From Plecoglossus altivelis (lineage: Eukaryota > Chordata > Actinopteri > Osmeriformes > Plecoglossidae): 64,000 bases of DNA. Location: assembly GCA_036571765.1 (NCBI GenBank), contig BROE01000015.1, positions 6,315,877 to 6,379,876 on the forward strand. The letters run 5' to 3'. Shown here piece by piece: positions 12,893 through 26,100 of the stretch. How positions within the stretch are numbered: position 1 is the first letter of the stretch; each line of letters begins with the position of its first letter. The translations under genes were made by a program, and so were the position numbers. Below the pieces are notes generated by a model. That model ran no database searches. It saw only the letters and a program-made list of their open reading frames with translations, and was not told the DNA's origin.

Positions 12893-15800
12893 ATGTCTGC
12901 GGAAGTGGAAAACGGCGTGTCCGTCCCGGCAGAGGCCGGCACCCCCCCTGCGCCGACCGGCACCCCGCCCCCGACCAGCACTCCCACCTCGCCGGCCACG
13001 GCCGCCATCAAAACTCCCTTTAAGAAGGAGAAGAAGAAAGGTGAGTCTGCGTAGGCGTCTCCCCTCACGGGTAAGCGGCCTCCTCTCTGCACGGCGACTC
13101 CGGCTTGTTTTTGAATCTTTCGCACATTCAAGACATAACAATTAGCTTAACAATTCACAACAAGTCACTCGACGAACGACAAACCTCAACCACATATGTA
13201 GGAAGTTACTGATGCATCCCTCTTCAAACTGTGAAGAGATGCATTGGTGAGTAAAAGCATTATGAACCCCCTCACCGTCTATTCCCTCCGTGTGTCCTGT
13301 CCAGCACCGGAGAAGAACGATGAATACCTGCTGGCCAGGTTTCAGGGTGACGGGGTGAGGTACAAGGCCAAGCTGATTGGCATCGATGACGTCCCAGAAG
13401 CCAGAGGGGACAAAATGAGCCAGGACTCCATGATGAAACTGAAGGTATCTGAGTTAAGGTTGGCCCCATGAGAGACCATCCAGCTTCCACACATGGTGTT
13501 CACTGTGCTTTCATACACGCACTCACTCAGCGCATCGCTCTGGTCATTCCTCTTGGTGAAGCTGGTTTTGTTGCACTTAACCACAAACTTGTCCCAGTTT
13601 GCATATCTGTGTTTGCATTCGGTGTGTGGTGAAGCTGATGTGTGTGTGTGTGTGTTACGCTCCAGGGCATGGCAGTAGCTGCTCGTTCCCAGGGCAAGCA
13701 CAAGCAGAGGATCTGGGTCAACATTTCCATGTCGGGCATTAAGATCATCGATGAAAAAACAGGAGTAAGCCTCTCTTTTTTTCCCAGGCCAAATGGATTG
13801 GAGATTTTTGTAGCCCTTTAGAAACAGTTTAAGATGCAGTTAGATGTTTATTTGGAAGATGGCCGCGATGTGAAAATGAAGTCCTGAGGCCTTCAAACTA
13901 ACCTTGGCATAAAATCGAACGCGTCTCCTTTCTCCACCAGGTGATAGAGCACGAACACGTGGTGAACAAGATCTCCTTCATCGCCAGAGACGTCACAGAC
14001 AACCGGGCGTTTGGTTATGTTTGCGGCGCGGAAGGACAGCACCAGTTCTTCGCCATCAAGACCGCCCAACAGGTAAAGTCATGGGCGCAGGAAGTCGTGT
14101 GTGGGTACACGGAGTGGGACAGAGGGACCCGTGCGAGACTAACCCTGGTCCGCTTCTGTGTCCCGTCCTAGGCCGAGCCCCTGGTCATCGACCTGAAGGA
14201 CCTCTTCCAGGTCATCTTCAACACTAGGAAGAAGGAAGCTGAAGCCACACAGAAGGTGACTTGGGAAATGAGGAGGACAGCTGTGTGTTTATAAGCCTCT
14301 ATTGCTCCTTGTAGTGCTCAGGACAATAATATCCATTGTAACTTGGGTACTGGAGTGTAGAAGACAGTACGTCTTTTATATTATGAAATGGGCTCCATGC
14401 TGCTCCCTGGTGGTAGTGCACCAGAAGCTGTGCCCTCAAAGCAACTGCTACCGTTCGAGATGAACTGTTCAGAATAGCACATGACATACTGTTCACTTGT
14501 CCAAATGTCCATTTTAACAGGGTGAAGGAAATAATGCAGTAGTTGAGGTAAGCATCTCTAGAACATTTACAATCGCAGTCTTGGTCATGGTTACACTCCA
14601 TTTGACAAACCTGGCTGTAATGTTTTCAGAATGGCAGTTCCTTGCTCAGTACTGACAGCCAGATGAACACAGCCAAAGTAAGTGTTCCTCAACACTCAGG
14701 CATATGACATGGATATGAAAAAAACATCACATGGATATTAAACTCCAAGTATAAACTCTAAATATCCAAGTTGAACATGTACTTGTTTGACCATCTCATC
14801 TAATGAAAGAAGTGTCCACAAACATGGGAATTTTAAATCATTGCAGATGCATAACTGGTGCTTTGTCTACTATGTGGGTTTGCTTACACTGTCAGACAGT
14901 TGAAAGATAATCAGATTGATATAAACACTCTAAACATTCATGGATGGTCATTTCAGTTTCTTCTGTTTTCTTTTTTTTAACCTCTTCCTCTCTCTTGTCC
15001 AGCCGGTGGAGCAGCTGGACTTGTTTGGAGACATGTCCACCCCCCCTGACCTCCACTCCCCCACAGTAAGTGTGTCCCTCAGCGTCTCCGTCCTGGTCAC
15101 TTCGTCTCACAGAGGCAGGACACGCGACACGCGCGGAAGTGTTGTGAGACGCGAGGCGGAGATTCGGTAGAAAAGGGTGTCGGTTCTAACAGGAAGTTCT
15201 GATCTTTCTGTTATCTGAGTGGCGGGCGGGAGGTGAGAACTCTCAGATGTGGGTCTTGTCGGTCTTTGGTGCCAAGCGTGCCTCTGTTCCATGAAAAGCT
15301 AGCAGGGTGCGGCCTGTTGTCATAAAAGTATTGCCTTTTAGGTGCTAAAGTCCTTTTAAACCACTGTTATGACTTCCTACCTGCATCACTTCACTGGATC
15401 ATTACATTTGTAAATCATTGCACATGGGTCATTTAATAGGGATCGCAAACTCAACTGGGCGAAATTGTAACGATTCCATCATTGCACGATCACCATTTGG
15501 GATTTGAACGCTCTGAATTTTGAGTTTCTGAATCCTGGTTCGATGTCCTGTGTTCAATGATCCATCCTGTTTCCTCATAAATCATGACTTTTTCTCTCCC
15601 ATGTCATTGAAGTGATTCATTGTGTTCCATTTGAACAACACTGATGTATCTCTTTTTCTTCTCCATCTCCTCTTGTTAACCAGGAGACTAATGACATTCT
15701 GTTGCTGGATTTATCTGCTGAGTTTGACAGCAATCAGAACTGTATCAAGGGGAATCCCTTTGTCAGCGGCTCTAACCCTTGGGCCGCCCCCCTGACAGAA

Positions 15801-18314
15801 AACCCCTTCTCCTCCACGTTTGGCTTCTTTCCAACCCCAGACACTGACCCTTTCAGAGATGATCCTCTTTCCAACCCCCCCACCCAATCAGCACCGCTCA
15901 ATTCTCTGATCTCACCCAAACCCTCCAATCACAGCCAAGAAAACCTCTCTCACCTTGTTAATAAGCAGCTGGGGAAGGGTGGTCTGAACGGAGACTCCGA
16001 CCAGCTCGGTCAGCAGTTGAATTGCCTGTCCAACAAGACCCTGATCCTAGCGCTCAGTAACGGCCAGTGGCCACTAGGGGGCATGATGCCGCAGGAGGAC
16101 AGGATTGCTGTGGAGGAAAACAGCAATTTTGGACAGGTCCTCTCAACCCAAAATCCTTTCCTCGGGGGGGCTGTGAAAAGTACAGACCCGCCTGTCGATA
16201 TGGTCCCCCTGGCCCCAGTGTCTCGCGGCAAGGACTCAGTTGTAATCAGCCCGCCCCCGCAGAGCAATAAGGCCGGACGAGGTCGAAGAAGCGCCAAGGT
16301 GAAGCGGCAGACGAGCCTCGTGTTGCATGCCTGGGAATGAGTGGATTGTGTTTGCACAGCTTCCAAGCCTTGATTGGTTTGCTAACGTCTCCCTTTCCTC
16401 GCACTGGGATTTTGTAGTGTAGCTGTCCACTGGTTTCACTGGGCTACCGCTGGCCAGTCATAGGCCTGTATGTGAGGAAGATGTGGGCTTGCGGGATGAC
16501 TGAGTCAGTGTGTTTGTGTGTGGTGGTTATTTTCACTAACTCGATATCTAGACAGTATAAAAGCGCCTGTGCTCTTACGCTTTTCTAACCCGCTTGTCAC
16601 CAGAAGGTTTATCACCCCTATCTAACTTCGTTCTGTTTGCCATCACAATTCTTTTTTTTTTTGTCTAACATTCACGCTTCAGTAAGTAAGGTAAGTAATC
16701 CCACTTAGTATTTGTCAGAAATGTGTGTTTTATCATACAAGATTTGAGTATATTTTTATTACTGTAATCTCAGTTATTTCTACTAGGAAATCTAGCATGT
16801 ATTTACAAGTTGACTATCCTATCCTTCCTTGTTAATAATAGGAAGGGAGATAGAAAAGTAATAGTAATTGTAGAGCAGAGGTAAAATACAATTCATGTAT
16901 TAATGTTGACTTTCCATCAACAGTCTCCTGCCAATGATCTGTTTGGGACGGACCTTTTTGCTTCCCCCAGTCAGCCAGAAGCAGCATGTGACCCTTCAGA
17001 CCTCTTCAACAGCACCCCAGTCAGCCCCAGCAACTCCATAGCAGCACTAGGCAAGCCTAAACCCATTGCTACATATAATAAGCCTGCCATGTCCCACCCA
17101 CTGGATACAATTCTAAACTTTTTAAAACGTGTGTGCTATCTTGCAGGCAATCTGAATCTGGGTCAACCTACAGCCCCATCACCTTGGGGCGCTCCTGCCA
17201 AAGTACCGTCTATGTTCTCAATGCCAGGGATGCCTCAAGGACCACCCCCAGGTCCCCAGGCCTGTTTTCCCCAACCATCAGCCTTTGGGGCACTGCCTAT
17301 ACCACCTCAAGCCTGGGGCCAGCCAGGGCAAGCCCCCTTTGGAGTTCCCCCAGTCACCCAGCCCCAAGCCTGGGGCCAGCCTCCGCCTACAGTGCACATG
17401 GGGGCTCCAGGTTGGGGCCAGCCCCCTATGGCCAACCCCTTCCAGCCCGGCCCTTTCCCCATGATGGGCGGGCAGCAGGGGCCCCCGCGGCCCCCACCGC
17501 GGCCCCCTGTCAAGGAAGCTCCCCCCAAGGTGGAAAACAGTGCCTTCACAGCCCTGGACCCCCTGGGAGAGAGGGAGAAGAAGAGCGGGAAGGATATGTT
17601 CAAGGACTTCCAGCTGGCCAAGCCCCCGGCCATCCCTGCCCGGAAAGGGGATCCAGGTGCCCCGCCAACACCGAGCACCAATGGGGATGGAGCATTCGCC
17701 CAGTACTTTTCCAACAAGGTGGGGCTGCCTCAGGATGTCGCGGATCATGACGACTTTGACATCAGCCAACTTTCACCCGTCAACAACGGTAAAGCCCCAA
17801 CAACGCTCCTATAATACAAGTTTTCATTTGTATTTTTTATTTTTAGTTGATACACATGCGTTCTGAGTTCAGACGTTTTTACTTGCGGTGAGGTATTATT
17901 GGAATCCTACTGTAATCATTCTGTCCTTCATTTTGTTCCTCCCACTTAAGACGCTTCAAAGCCTGCCCCGCAGCATGCTACTCCCATAGCTCCCTCTGCT
18001 GGCCCTGTTCCAACCACCAACCTGGGCCTCCTGGATTCTGCCTTCGCCCCAGCCTCAGCCCCAGCCTCAGGGAACAATGACTTTGATGATGCATTTGGGA
18101 CTCCCAACCTCTTTGGAGCACCCCCCCTGACTATGGTATGTGCACATCAAAACCACGTATCGTAGTGGTGTTCCACAAACTCTTTTTTTTTTTTTTTAAG
18201 TAAATATTTTCTTAATCCCCTTTCTGTTCCTCAAATGAACAGGCTGCTCCTGTGGGTCAAATGTCTGGCAATTCAGATCCCTTCGAAGATCCCTTTGGGA
18301 ACCCTTTTGCTTAA
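12893..18314 (+). CDS. dab2: Disabled homolog 2, clathrin adaptor (dab2), complete
   Basis: Endocytic adaptor linking NPXY receptors to clathrin, AP-2 and myosin VI. Coding exons: 12893-13040, 13305-13444, 13666-13764, 13941-14072, 14172-14255, 14521-14547, 14630-14677, 15003-15065, 15684-16298, 16924-17050, 17147-17788, 17951-18135, 18243-18314. The joined frame is 2382 nt (793 aa), close to human DAB2 (770). The start has a good context, CCACCACCATGT. Exons 2-5 encode the PTB domain (DEYLLARFQGDGVRYKAKLI to LKDLFQVIF). Exon 9 holds NPF and DPF motifs for EH-domain and AP-2 binding. Exon 11 has proline-rich PPRPPPRPP and the myosin VI-binding segment (AFAQYFSNKVGLPQ, DHDDFD). The protein ends DPFGNPFA, as I recall for human. 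The intron 17051-17146 has a GC donor and is in frame. Noncoding 5' exons are not located; coding exon 1 may begin at about 12729. Confidence 0.95.
14521..14547 (+). other. 27-nt dab2 microexon (coding exon 6)
   Basis: Nine codons, GEGNNAVVE, between TTTTAACAG and GTAAGC. It starts and ends in phase 0, as do the next two small exons (14630-14677, 48 nt; 15003-15065, 63 nt). Each can be skipped without a frameshift, so this linker after the PTB domain is well placed for alternative splicing. Alternative use is inference. Confidence 0.75.
16068..16086 (+). promoter_or_regulatory. CTCF-like motif inside dab2 coding exon 9
   Basis: TGGCCACTAGGGGGCATGA is close to the CTCF consensus TGGCCACCAGGGGGCGCTA. 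It lies in coding sequence. By-eye match only. Confidence 0.35.
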
Positions 18315-19457
18315 ATGTGCCAGACCACGTGAGTCATTGACTTCCAAATGCCTTACTTCTCATAGTTCTGATGATGAGACGATGAGAGATGACATGTTTA
18401 ACAGAATACATCTTCCTACAGATTGTCCACCCGAGGGAAAAGGCAAGATCAATGACATCTAATGGTCACAATCACCTGAAAGAGCTCCTACAAACAGCAC
18501 AAGACAATCCACAAGATTGAAACTTTTCAACCCCTCGTCTGTCAACTTCTCAACTGCCTTCTATTGTTAACCTACTTTAGTTGCTGTTAGGTGAACATTC
18601 TTTATTCTAATGTTTCCCTGTCTTCACTTACTCTTGAGATCATTTTTGTTCTACCCAATCAATACTTTCTGCCTTTTTTTTGTAAATCCGAATTAAATGA
18701 AAAGAGGGAGGGGGGAAAAAAGAAATGTAAAAAAAAAAATGTTAACACTTTTCTAAGAAATGTAAGTCCTCCTGATTTTGCTTAAGAAATTTAAAAGGGA
18801 TCAAATTGGAATTGATGGAATGTTGGAGATATTGACACTTGTATTAAACGGAAAATCATGAAATTATGTTATGTTGTTCTGGATTTCTTTCACTTGTCAG
18901 GAAAATCCTTTGGGTTTTGATGGAACCAATTAATCCACAAAGACACTTCATGAATGTAATCACACGTGAATTTATGTCACTGTGTCTTTCATGGGTGTTC
19001 AAAAGTTAACTCGTTAAAGGGACATTTGCAACAGATTATTTTAATAATCATAAGTAATGACGCATCGATTATGGTATGGTTTTGCGACCGCGGCAGATGG
19101 GTGTGTTCGCGAACACAACCGCTATTCTAAACCATTCGTTAATGAAGGTGTAGCCTAATTGGCCCTGATGAAAATAAAAATTGACTCAATGCCAAATTAC
19201 CATGCTTGAATCACTTTTGCCAATATCATTTTTATGAAATAGTTTATGCATGTTATATTTACTGAAACCTATTCCCATTTACACATGGACCTGGCCAAAC
19301 TTTCACTCCTGTCAATGGCCTGTCCACGACTTCATCGCAAATGTTAGTCTACCTGATAGTATATTAAGTCTATTAACACAATAGTTTTGTTGATTAATAA
19401 TGTACATTGTTACTAACCAAGTTGGGCTGCTGACAAAGTAAAGCGCTCATGTGGCTC
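18315..19457. other. dab2 3' UTR and dab2-bdp1 intergenic stretch
   Basis: AT-rich 3' UTR after the dab2 stop at 18312-18314. The best poly(A) signal is ATTAAA at 18843-18848, giving a 3' UTR of about 550 nt. From there to the bdp1 promoter is roughly 600 bp with no open frame of note. Confidence 0.6.
18843..18848 (+). terminator. Candidate dab2 poly(A) signal
   Basis: ATTAAA, followed by a T/GT-rich stretch (TTATGTTATGTTGTTC). It is the first convincing signal after the dab2 stop. Confidence 0.45.
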
Positions 19458-19465
19458 TGACGTCA
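19458..19465 (+). promoter_or_regulatory. CRE palindrome at the presumed bdp1 promoter
   Basis: TGACGTCA, a full cAMP-response element, lies about 110 bp before a strong donor (AAAAG|GTATGC at 19574) that looks like the end of a noncoding bdp1 exon 1. No TATA box is evident. The first coding exon starts 0.6 kb further on. Promoter assignment is inference from position. Confidence 0.4.
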
Positions 19466-20169
19466 CCAAAACCATCATGGAGGGGTAGTGTGAGCATGGA
19501 GTGCCAGGCAAAATAAAATAAATAAAAGTCGACTATGGATTAGCTTCATTTTGAACCGATGATTTAAAGAAAAGGTATGCATTATTTTGTCTGTTCTGTC
19601 TATTTAGTGCAGAAATACGTTATTTGGGGTAAAGCGTTGGATAGCGCGCTACTGCTAGCTAGCTAAGCTAGCAGTGTTCAAAGTAGTGACTTTCTATTAA
19701 ATATGGGACATCAAGCGGCGTAGCTAGCTAGCTAGCTAGCTATTATGATACCAAGCGACTAGAGAATTATTACATTTGTCGGTAGAGATACAACGAATAG
19801 TAAAAACTTTTGCGGCTACGGCGTAGTCTCCCCTAGCTGGCCAACAACAAACTATTGTGCTCAATTATTGCACAGGCAAGCCAGTCATCTAAGCTGCTAA
19901 CCCAAGGTAACGCTTTAACTTTGACTTATGTGACACAATAGAAAGCCAGTTTGACAACCTAATAACCTGCAGCATCTAGTTGCTAGTATAAAGTTCAAAA
20001 GAACATAGCCTTTCATGTAAAATTTGCGGTATGTTAGCATTAATACGGTTTATTCACGCAATCGACTCATTTATAATTTATGAGCACTTGACAATGATTA
20101 CTACTACTGTATATTAGTCGGGATACTGAATGTAACTCACTATATGCATGCGTCATCTTGCAGAGCAAC

Positions 20170-23100
20170 ATGCTCCGCAGATCGAGGATAAGTGTTCGGC
20201 CCAATGTGAGGCCGGCAGGGAGAGGCCCTGCCCCAGGGTCCTCCCAAGAACCTAGTCAAGAACCTCCTGCCACAGACCCCCAGGACATAAGCGATCCGGC
20301 CAAGGCAGGGTCACAGAATGGGACAGACCCTTCTACTCCTGAAGGAACTAAGAGTGCATCTGAACAACCTGCTACTGGAGAGTAAGTAGACTGAACAAGC
20401 AGGATGACTTCTGACATGGGACTGTTTATTGTTCTGTGTCTCTAACTGCCATGTCCTCCAATGCAGTGATGGGAAGGAAGAGAGTGGCGAGGCTCCCTCC
20501 AGCACCCCCCCCTGCTCTGCAGGACCCCAGAGGAGGAAGCGCTACTCAGTCATGCCCAACCTTGCCAAGCCCCGGGTGACCCCTGCCCTCACCCGCTCCA
20601 CCAACCGGACCTCCAGGTCCCCCGTGAAAGCTGCCTTGGAGACCCAAGTTCCTGCTTCGACCCTGGACTCCGAGGTTCCAGGGTCTTCTGGCCAGACTGT
20701 CCCCACAGTCCCGCAGGGAATCCGTTCCCCACGCAGGCGCAGGCCCTCTGGTGGGGCCAGACAGCCCACCCTGGCCAAACCCACCTCCCCGGGCTCCTCA
20801 GACCCGTCTCCAGCGGACCATCTGGAGGAAGACCAGCCGGAGCAACCCTCGGCCAGCGAACACCCGGCAGAACCCCAGCTCCCCAACCCTCCCAGGGCTG
20901 ACACCCAATCAGATGGCCCGTCCACAAGTCAAACCAAGGATGTTCCTCCCCCCGTTCAGGAGAAGACCACGCCCTCCCTGCCAAGCAGGGAGTCCTCAGA
21001 GCTGTCGGAGAGAGCCAAGACCCTGGTGTCCAGGTCTGTGAGATGCGGCCAGTCTCTAGCACCAGGGAAGTCTAAGCTGAGCCGCCTGCTGAACGACCCG
21101 ACAGACCTGCAGAGGCTGGCCAAGGCCCGCAAGCTCCGTGAGCTGCTCAAACAAGAGATGAGCAAAGAGAGGGTGAGCGGGCCGCACGCACGCATGCACG
21201 CACGCACGCACGCAAGCACGCAGGTCTGGGTTCTAGATGTAGTGTTTTTTTACAGTTTTGTTCACAATGCAGGCCCGTTGGATTCAACTCAGGCTAATAC
21301 CTTAACTCTGCTTCAAGCTTTTTCGCCAAGTCTGTTTGAGTCTTACTGTGAGTTTGATGTCTCCACATGCAGAAATTAAAGAAGGCCAAGGTATGCGCGA
21401 GGGAGTACACAGTGGATCCTTCCAAAATGACCATGAGAGATCTGATCTACTACCTGCCCGATTCAAACCCGATGACGTAAGGGGACTTCCTGTTTAGTGT
21501 GTAGAACTGTGCTTTTCCACATCACGTCCTGTATTTGTTGCCTTTGACATCCAGTTCATCAACGCTCCTCCTTGTGGTTGCTATGTCCTTTCGTCCAGGT
21601 CCTTTGTAGATGACAAACGTATGGAGTCCGAGATCGTGATCCCCAACTCTCCATCGCGGGAAGAGTAAGTCTTCCTGTTGTGTCTGTTTGGAATGGTGGG
21701 CGGCTGATGCAAGAAGGTGTAAATGCTGAGAATAGAGGACTACTAGAGGACTCAATTTCAAGTCACGAATGCTTCACCGGCACGATTGCGGGAGCAATGT
21801 GTCCAAAAAACACAAAATATCGAGCAAATATATGAATTATTAAACGCCTTAAGAGACACAAAGTAACAACGATACTTACAATGATAAAAATCGAATTCAC
21901 GACAACAGGAACGAAAACAACGTGATGACGGTTCCTCCCGCATGGTGCAGCTTCCCCCTAGAGAGCCAGCCCTCATGTGCCACTGTGGCGTTCCCCCTTC
22001 AGATCCCCAGAGAGAGCACGGGAGCCGAACCACCTGCCGGAGCCGGCGAGGCAGAGGGAGGAAGAGGGCGGGGCCGACGACGAAGACGGCGACTCGGACG
22101 AAGGGAGGGATGACCAGCTCATGGTGCCCAGGGTGAAGGTGGCAGAGGACGGCACGCTCATCATCGACGAGGAGAGGTTGGTGTCGCTCCACCCGTCTGC
22201 AGACTGCAAGAGAAAAAAGACAGTTGTGCGACTGTAGATTCGGGTTTTACGTCACGTAAGCTACGAAGGCGATTCACTCACCCACTGCACTATTCACTTT
22301 TCATACACACTGCTGTGTGTACACAAACTGCACTAAAGACTCTGTAATAATATGTATCTTTATACGCTCATATTCTTCGCACATGTACAATACTCTTTGC
22401 ACATGCACGCCGGTAAGTATTCGTACAGTTTGTATAGTTTGTAACCTGTTTAGTTTATGTATAGGAAAATTGTTATATTTATTTTAAATTGATTGTTGAT
22501 TGCCTGTATTGTTGTATGTCTGTACTTCTGTAGCACCGTGGCTCTGTGAGGCACGACATTTCGTATATACAGCCGCATGTAGCGGAATGACAATAAAGCA
22601 GAACTTGAACTACGAATACGACTGTAAATACAGTCCGTTTGCTGCTGTTCTGTATCTGGTATCATGCTGATACAAGGGTCTCAGGTTCACCTGGTCTGTG
22701 TGTCAGCTTGTTCTGTGTCTTGTGTTCCAGTCTGACAGTAGAGGTTCTCAGGGCTAAAGGACCTAACCCCGTGGAGGACAGAGACCCTATCTTTGAGCGA
22801 GGCTCCACCACCACTTACTCCAGTTTCAGGAAAGCCACCTACTCCAAGCCTTGGTCCAGCCAAGGTCTGAGCAAGCTACTGTTATTCACACGGTTCCTAT
22901 GGAAAAATACTTGACGCAAATCTCCAAGTGTGAACACAGTAAAATCGATGAAAATTGTACGTCTATAAAATAATAGAAGTACACTTTTTAAATATTTTGG
23001 TCATGGGAGTTATGTAGCAAGTTCTGGAAATCCATTGGTGAGACGTATCTCTTCAGCCCTGCAGGTGTATGAAAGCACAACCTGGCTGTAAGCACTCAAG

Positions 23101-26100
23101 CAACACTTGGGGTTAAAGTTGTGTTTGTTCCCCCAGAGACGGACATGTTTTACCTAGCCATCAGCATGGTGGGCACTGACTTCTCCATGATCGGGCAACT
23201 GTTTCCTCATCGCGCCCGAATAGAGATCAAGGTGAGATGAACCACAGGGGTGACGCCCGACCTCCTTTGATCGGCCGTCTGTTCTCCCTGCGATCAGGCC
23301 GCCCTAACCTTTGACCTTTTACCCCACGCAGAACAAGTTCAAGAGGGAGGAGCGAGAGAGCGGTTGGAGGATAGACAAAGCTTTCAGTAAGTGACTGCGC
23401 GTGTGTGTGTGCGGTCTGTGTGAGAGCCGATCTGTGGTAATCTAAGTGGGCCTGTTTTGTCCGCCTGTAGGAGAGAGAAGGAAGCTGGATGTGGAGTTCT
23501 TCAGCAGCCTCCTGGAGAAGATCCTGGCTATAGGGAAGAACAAGAAGAAGAAGAAGAAAGCAAAGGCTCCCACAGAGAAGAAGAAGATCAGGAAGGCACG
23601 CAAGAGTAGACCTAAAGGTGGGTGTGACTTGGTTCAGCGTGGAGGCTTCCGGAAGCCTCATTCAGCTATCGACGCGCTCGGGGCTCGTTCTGACTGCCAT
23701 CAAAAACGGGACGCGAGATCACTCCTTCTCCAACTCTTTCATCGTTTCTCCCGTTTGTTTTCCATCAAATATAGCCAAGAAGCTGAGCGACGTGGAGGAG
23801 GAGGACGAGGAGAACGAGGAGGGCGCGGAGCTGGAAGGAGAGAAGGAGAACGAGGGCGTCTTAAACGAGGACGACACGTCCGGCGCCGCTCAGAAAAAGA
23901 AGCGCAAAGGAAGCGAAGCGGATAAGACGTCTTCCCCTGGGGGGAAATCTAAGAAGAAGAAAAAGAGCAAATCGATCAGCGAAGGTTCGGCATAAAACCG
24001 TAACGCAACATCGGCTGTGGAAATGACCCAAAGTTCAATGTTCAATACAAGAGTTCCAACTAGACTTTTTTTTCTGATCCTCTTACCCAGATGAGGCGAG
24101 TGTCCCTGAGGATTCTGAAGCTGCTTTGCCTGATGACCAGTCACCTCTGGAGAGGTAGTTACATGTGTGTATGTGTTGTATGTATATTCGTGTGTGTCGT
24201 ATGTGTGCGTGCTTTCATCACCCACCCTCGTGATTTGTTGTTGTGTTCAGCTCTCAGAAGGCAGAGGAGCCTGTTCCAGCCCCTAAGGGCCCTGTTATCA
24301 AGCCAGCCCAGCTGTCCCGGGGCCGAGCCCCCAGACCCATCCCTAACCTGGGCAGAAGGTGGGCTCAGAAAACTCCAGCTCCCAGCACCGGACCCAGAGA
24401 AGCCTCGTCTGCAACAGGGCACGAGAGCAAGGAGGACTCAACCCCTCATAAACAGGTGGGTCTTTAAAAGGCCTTGTGACATAGAAGGGCTTGGTACTTT
24501 TTTATTTTTTTTCAAGACAAAAGTTTGATTTCTTTTGCCATGCTGCTGTTCAGAGAGTCTGACTGGATTTTGTAATCTCCCCCAGGAGGTTGCGTCTCCT
24601 TTGAAGGCACAGGGTCAGAGGCAGGACTCAGGACAGGATGCGAGGCAGACTGAGGATGTTCGTTCCTCTGACGAAGAGGAGGAGACCATGGTTGCCCCTG
24701 TTAAACCCACACGGTACAGTCTACCAAATGCATCTGCCCGAAACCAAACTGCTTCCAAATCTACTTCAATCTTATTTGATCGGTCTTTTCGTGTTGAACG
24801 TGTTTTAAACTGCCTGGATGACGCTGTGGATGTTGGTGGGGTGGGTTGTAGGTACGGCAGAATCCCCAAACCCACACAGCATTTGAATTACCCTGCCAAG
24901 GAAGATGGCTCCGCCTCCGCCTCTGACGCTGCCTCTGAGGGAGCTAGCCCCTCCCCCTCCTCCAAAGCCACACCCACCACTAGGAGGGGCAAACTCCGGC
25001 CTGGCCCCTCCCTGCCACCAAAGAAGAGCAAATCCTGTCCCAAGAAGCCCACACTGGTGACACTCCGGGCCTCCCAGTCAGAGGAGAGTGAAGAGGAGGG
25101 TGACGAGGCGCCAGGAGAGGAGCCTCCTCCAGAGGAGGAGCCTCTTTCCACCAACCCTGCGATGGAGAACCAAGCACCTGTGTTTGTCCCTTACAGCCTC
25201 CGCTCTCCACAGGCTGTGACCTCAGAGCTGGAAGAGACCATGGAGGAGGTGTGTGTTTAACAACAAAAAGTTTCCATTAACACCATCATACAATCATGTT
25301 CCTTCCCCATTCCTCTTCAGTTTCACTCATGTGTCAGTGACATTCATTCTGTTTTGTTGTCCCGTTTGAACCATCGACACACAAAGTGGTCATGCTGCGA
25401 AGCGCGTCCGTTCCGTGCAGGTCTTTTGTGTTATTCACTCATCGTTTGTCGGTTCCATTTCCTAATTTGCTACACATCTGCTTTGTTGTACATGTCATCG
25501 TATCTCCTCCATCCTCCCCCACCCCCCACTGCCGCCATCGTCCCCTCAGCTTGACATCTCCCTGAACGTGCCTGACGTCTTGGGCATCTCGAACAGTGCC
25601 CTCTGCCCCGACGTCTCGTGCGAGCGGGGGGAGGGGGGGCCAGGGGGTGAGGTGCCCTGTGAGCATCAGCTGGACCTGCTGGTTGTAAGTGCCATCGCCA
25701 CCTTCCTGGAGCGTCCACACTTGTGTGTGGTTGTTTAGCCGTCCTAGTTTTGGGTGGTGGGGTTTCTCCGTAGCCTGGCGTGTTCAGGTCTGAGGGAAGC
25801 TCACATCTGGTATCTGTTGGTTTTTTCAGGATGTCATCGACTTCCTGTCTCCAGACCACACGGAGGGTAAGTCAATAACTAGACCTGAAAACCAGGAAAA
25901 GGACGAATGTTCAAAAAAAAAAAAAAAAAAAAAAGAATTCCCTCACTGTTCATGTTTCAGAGAGCTACAACGAGGCAGCTAGGACTCTGCTGACGATAAG
26001 CAACCAGGCGCCCCTTTCCCAGGATGCCCAAGACACCTGCACAGGTAACTCCACAGCACAGGCACCTTCACTACACCTCCACGCTGTCTCTCCACTTCAG

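Noticed and set aside
12725..13141. 138-codon minus-strand frame opposite dab2 exon 1
   Set aside because: GC-rich shadow of the dab2 first coding exon, arginine/glycine-rich, without splice or start support.
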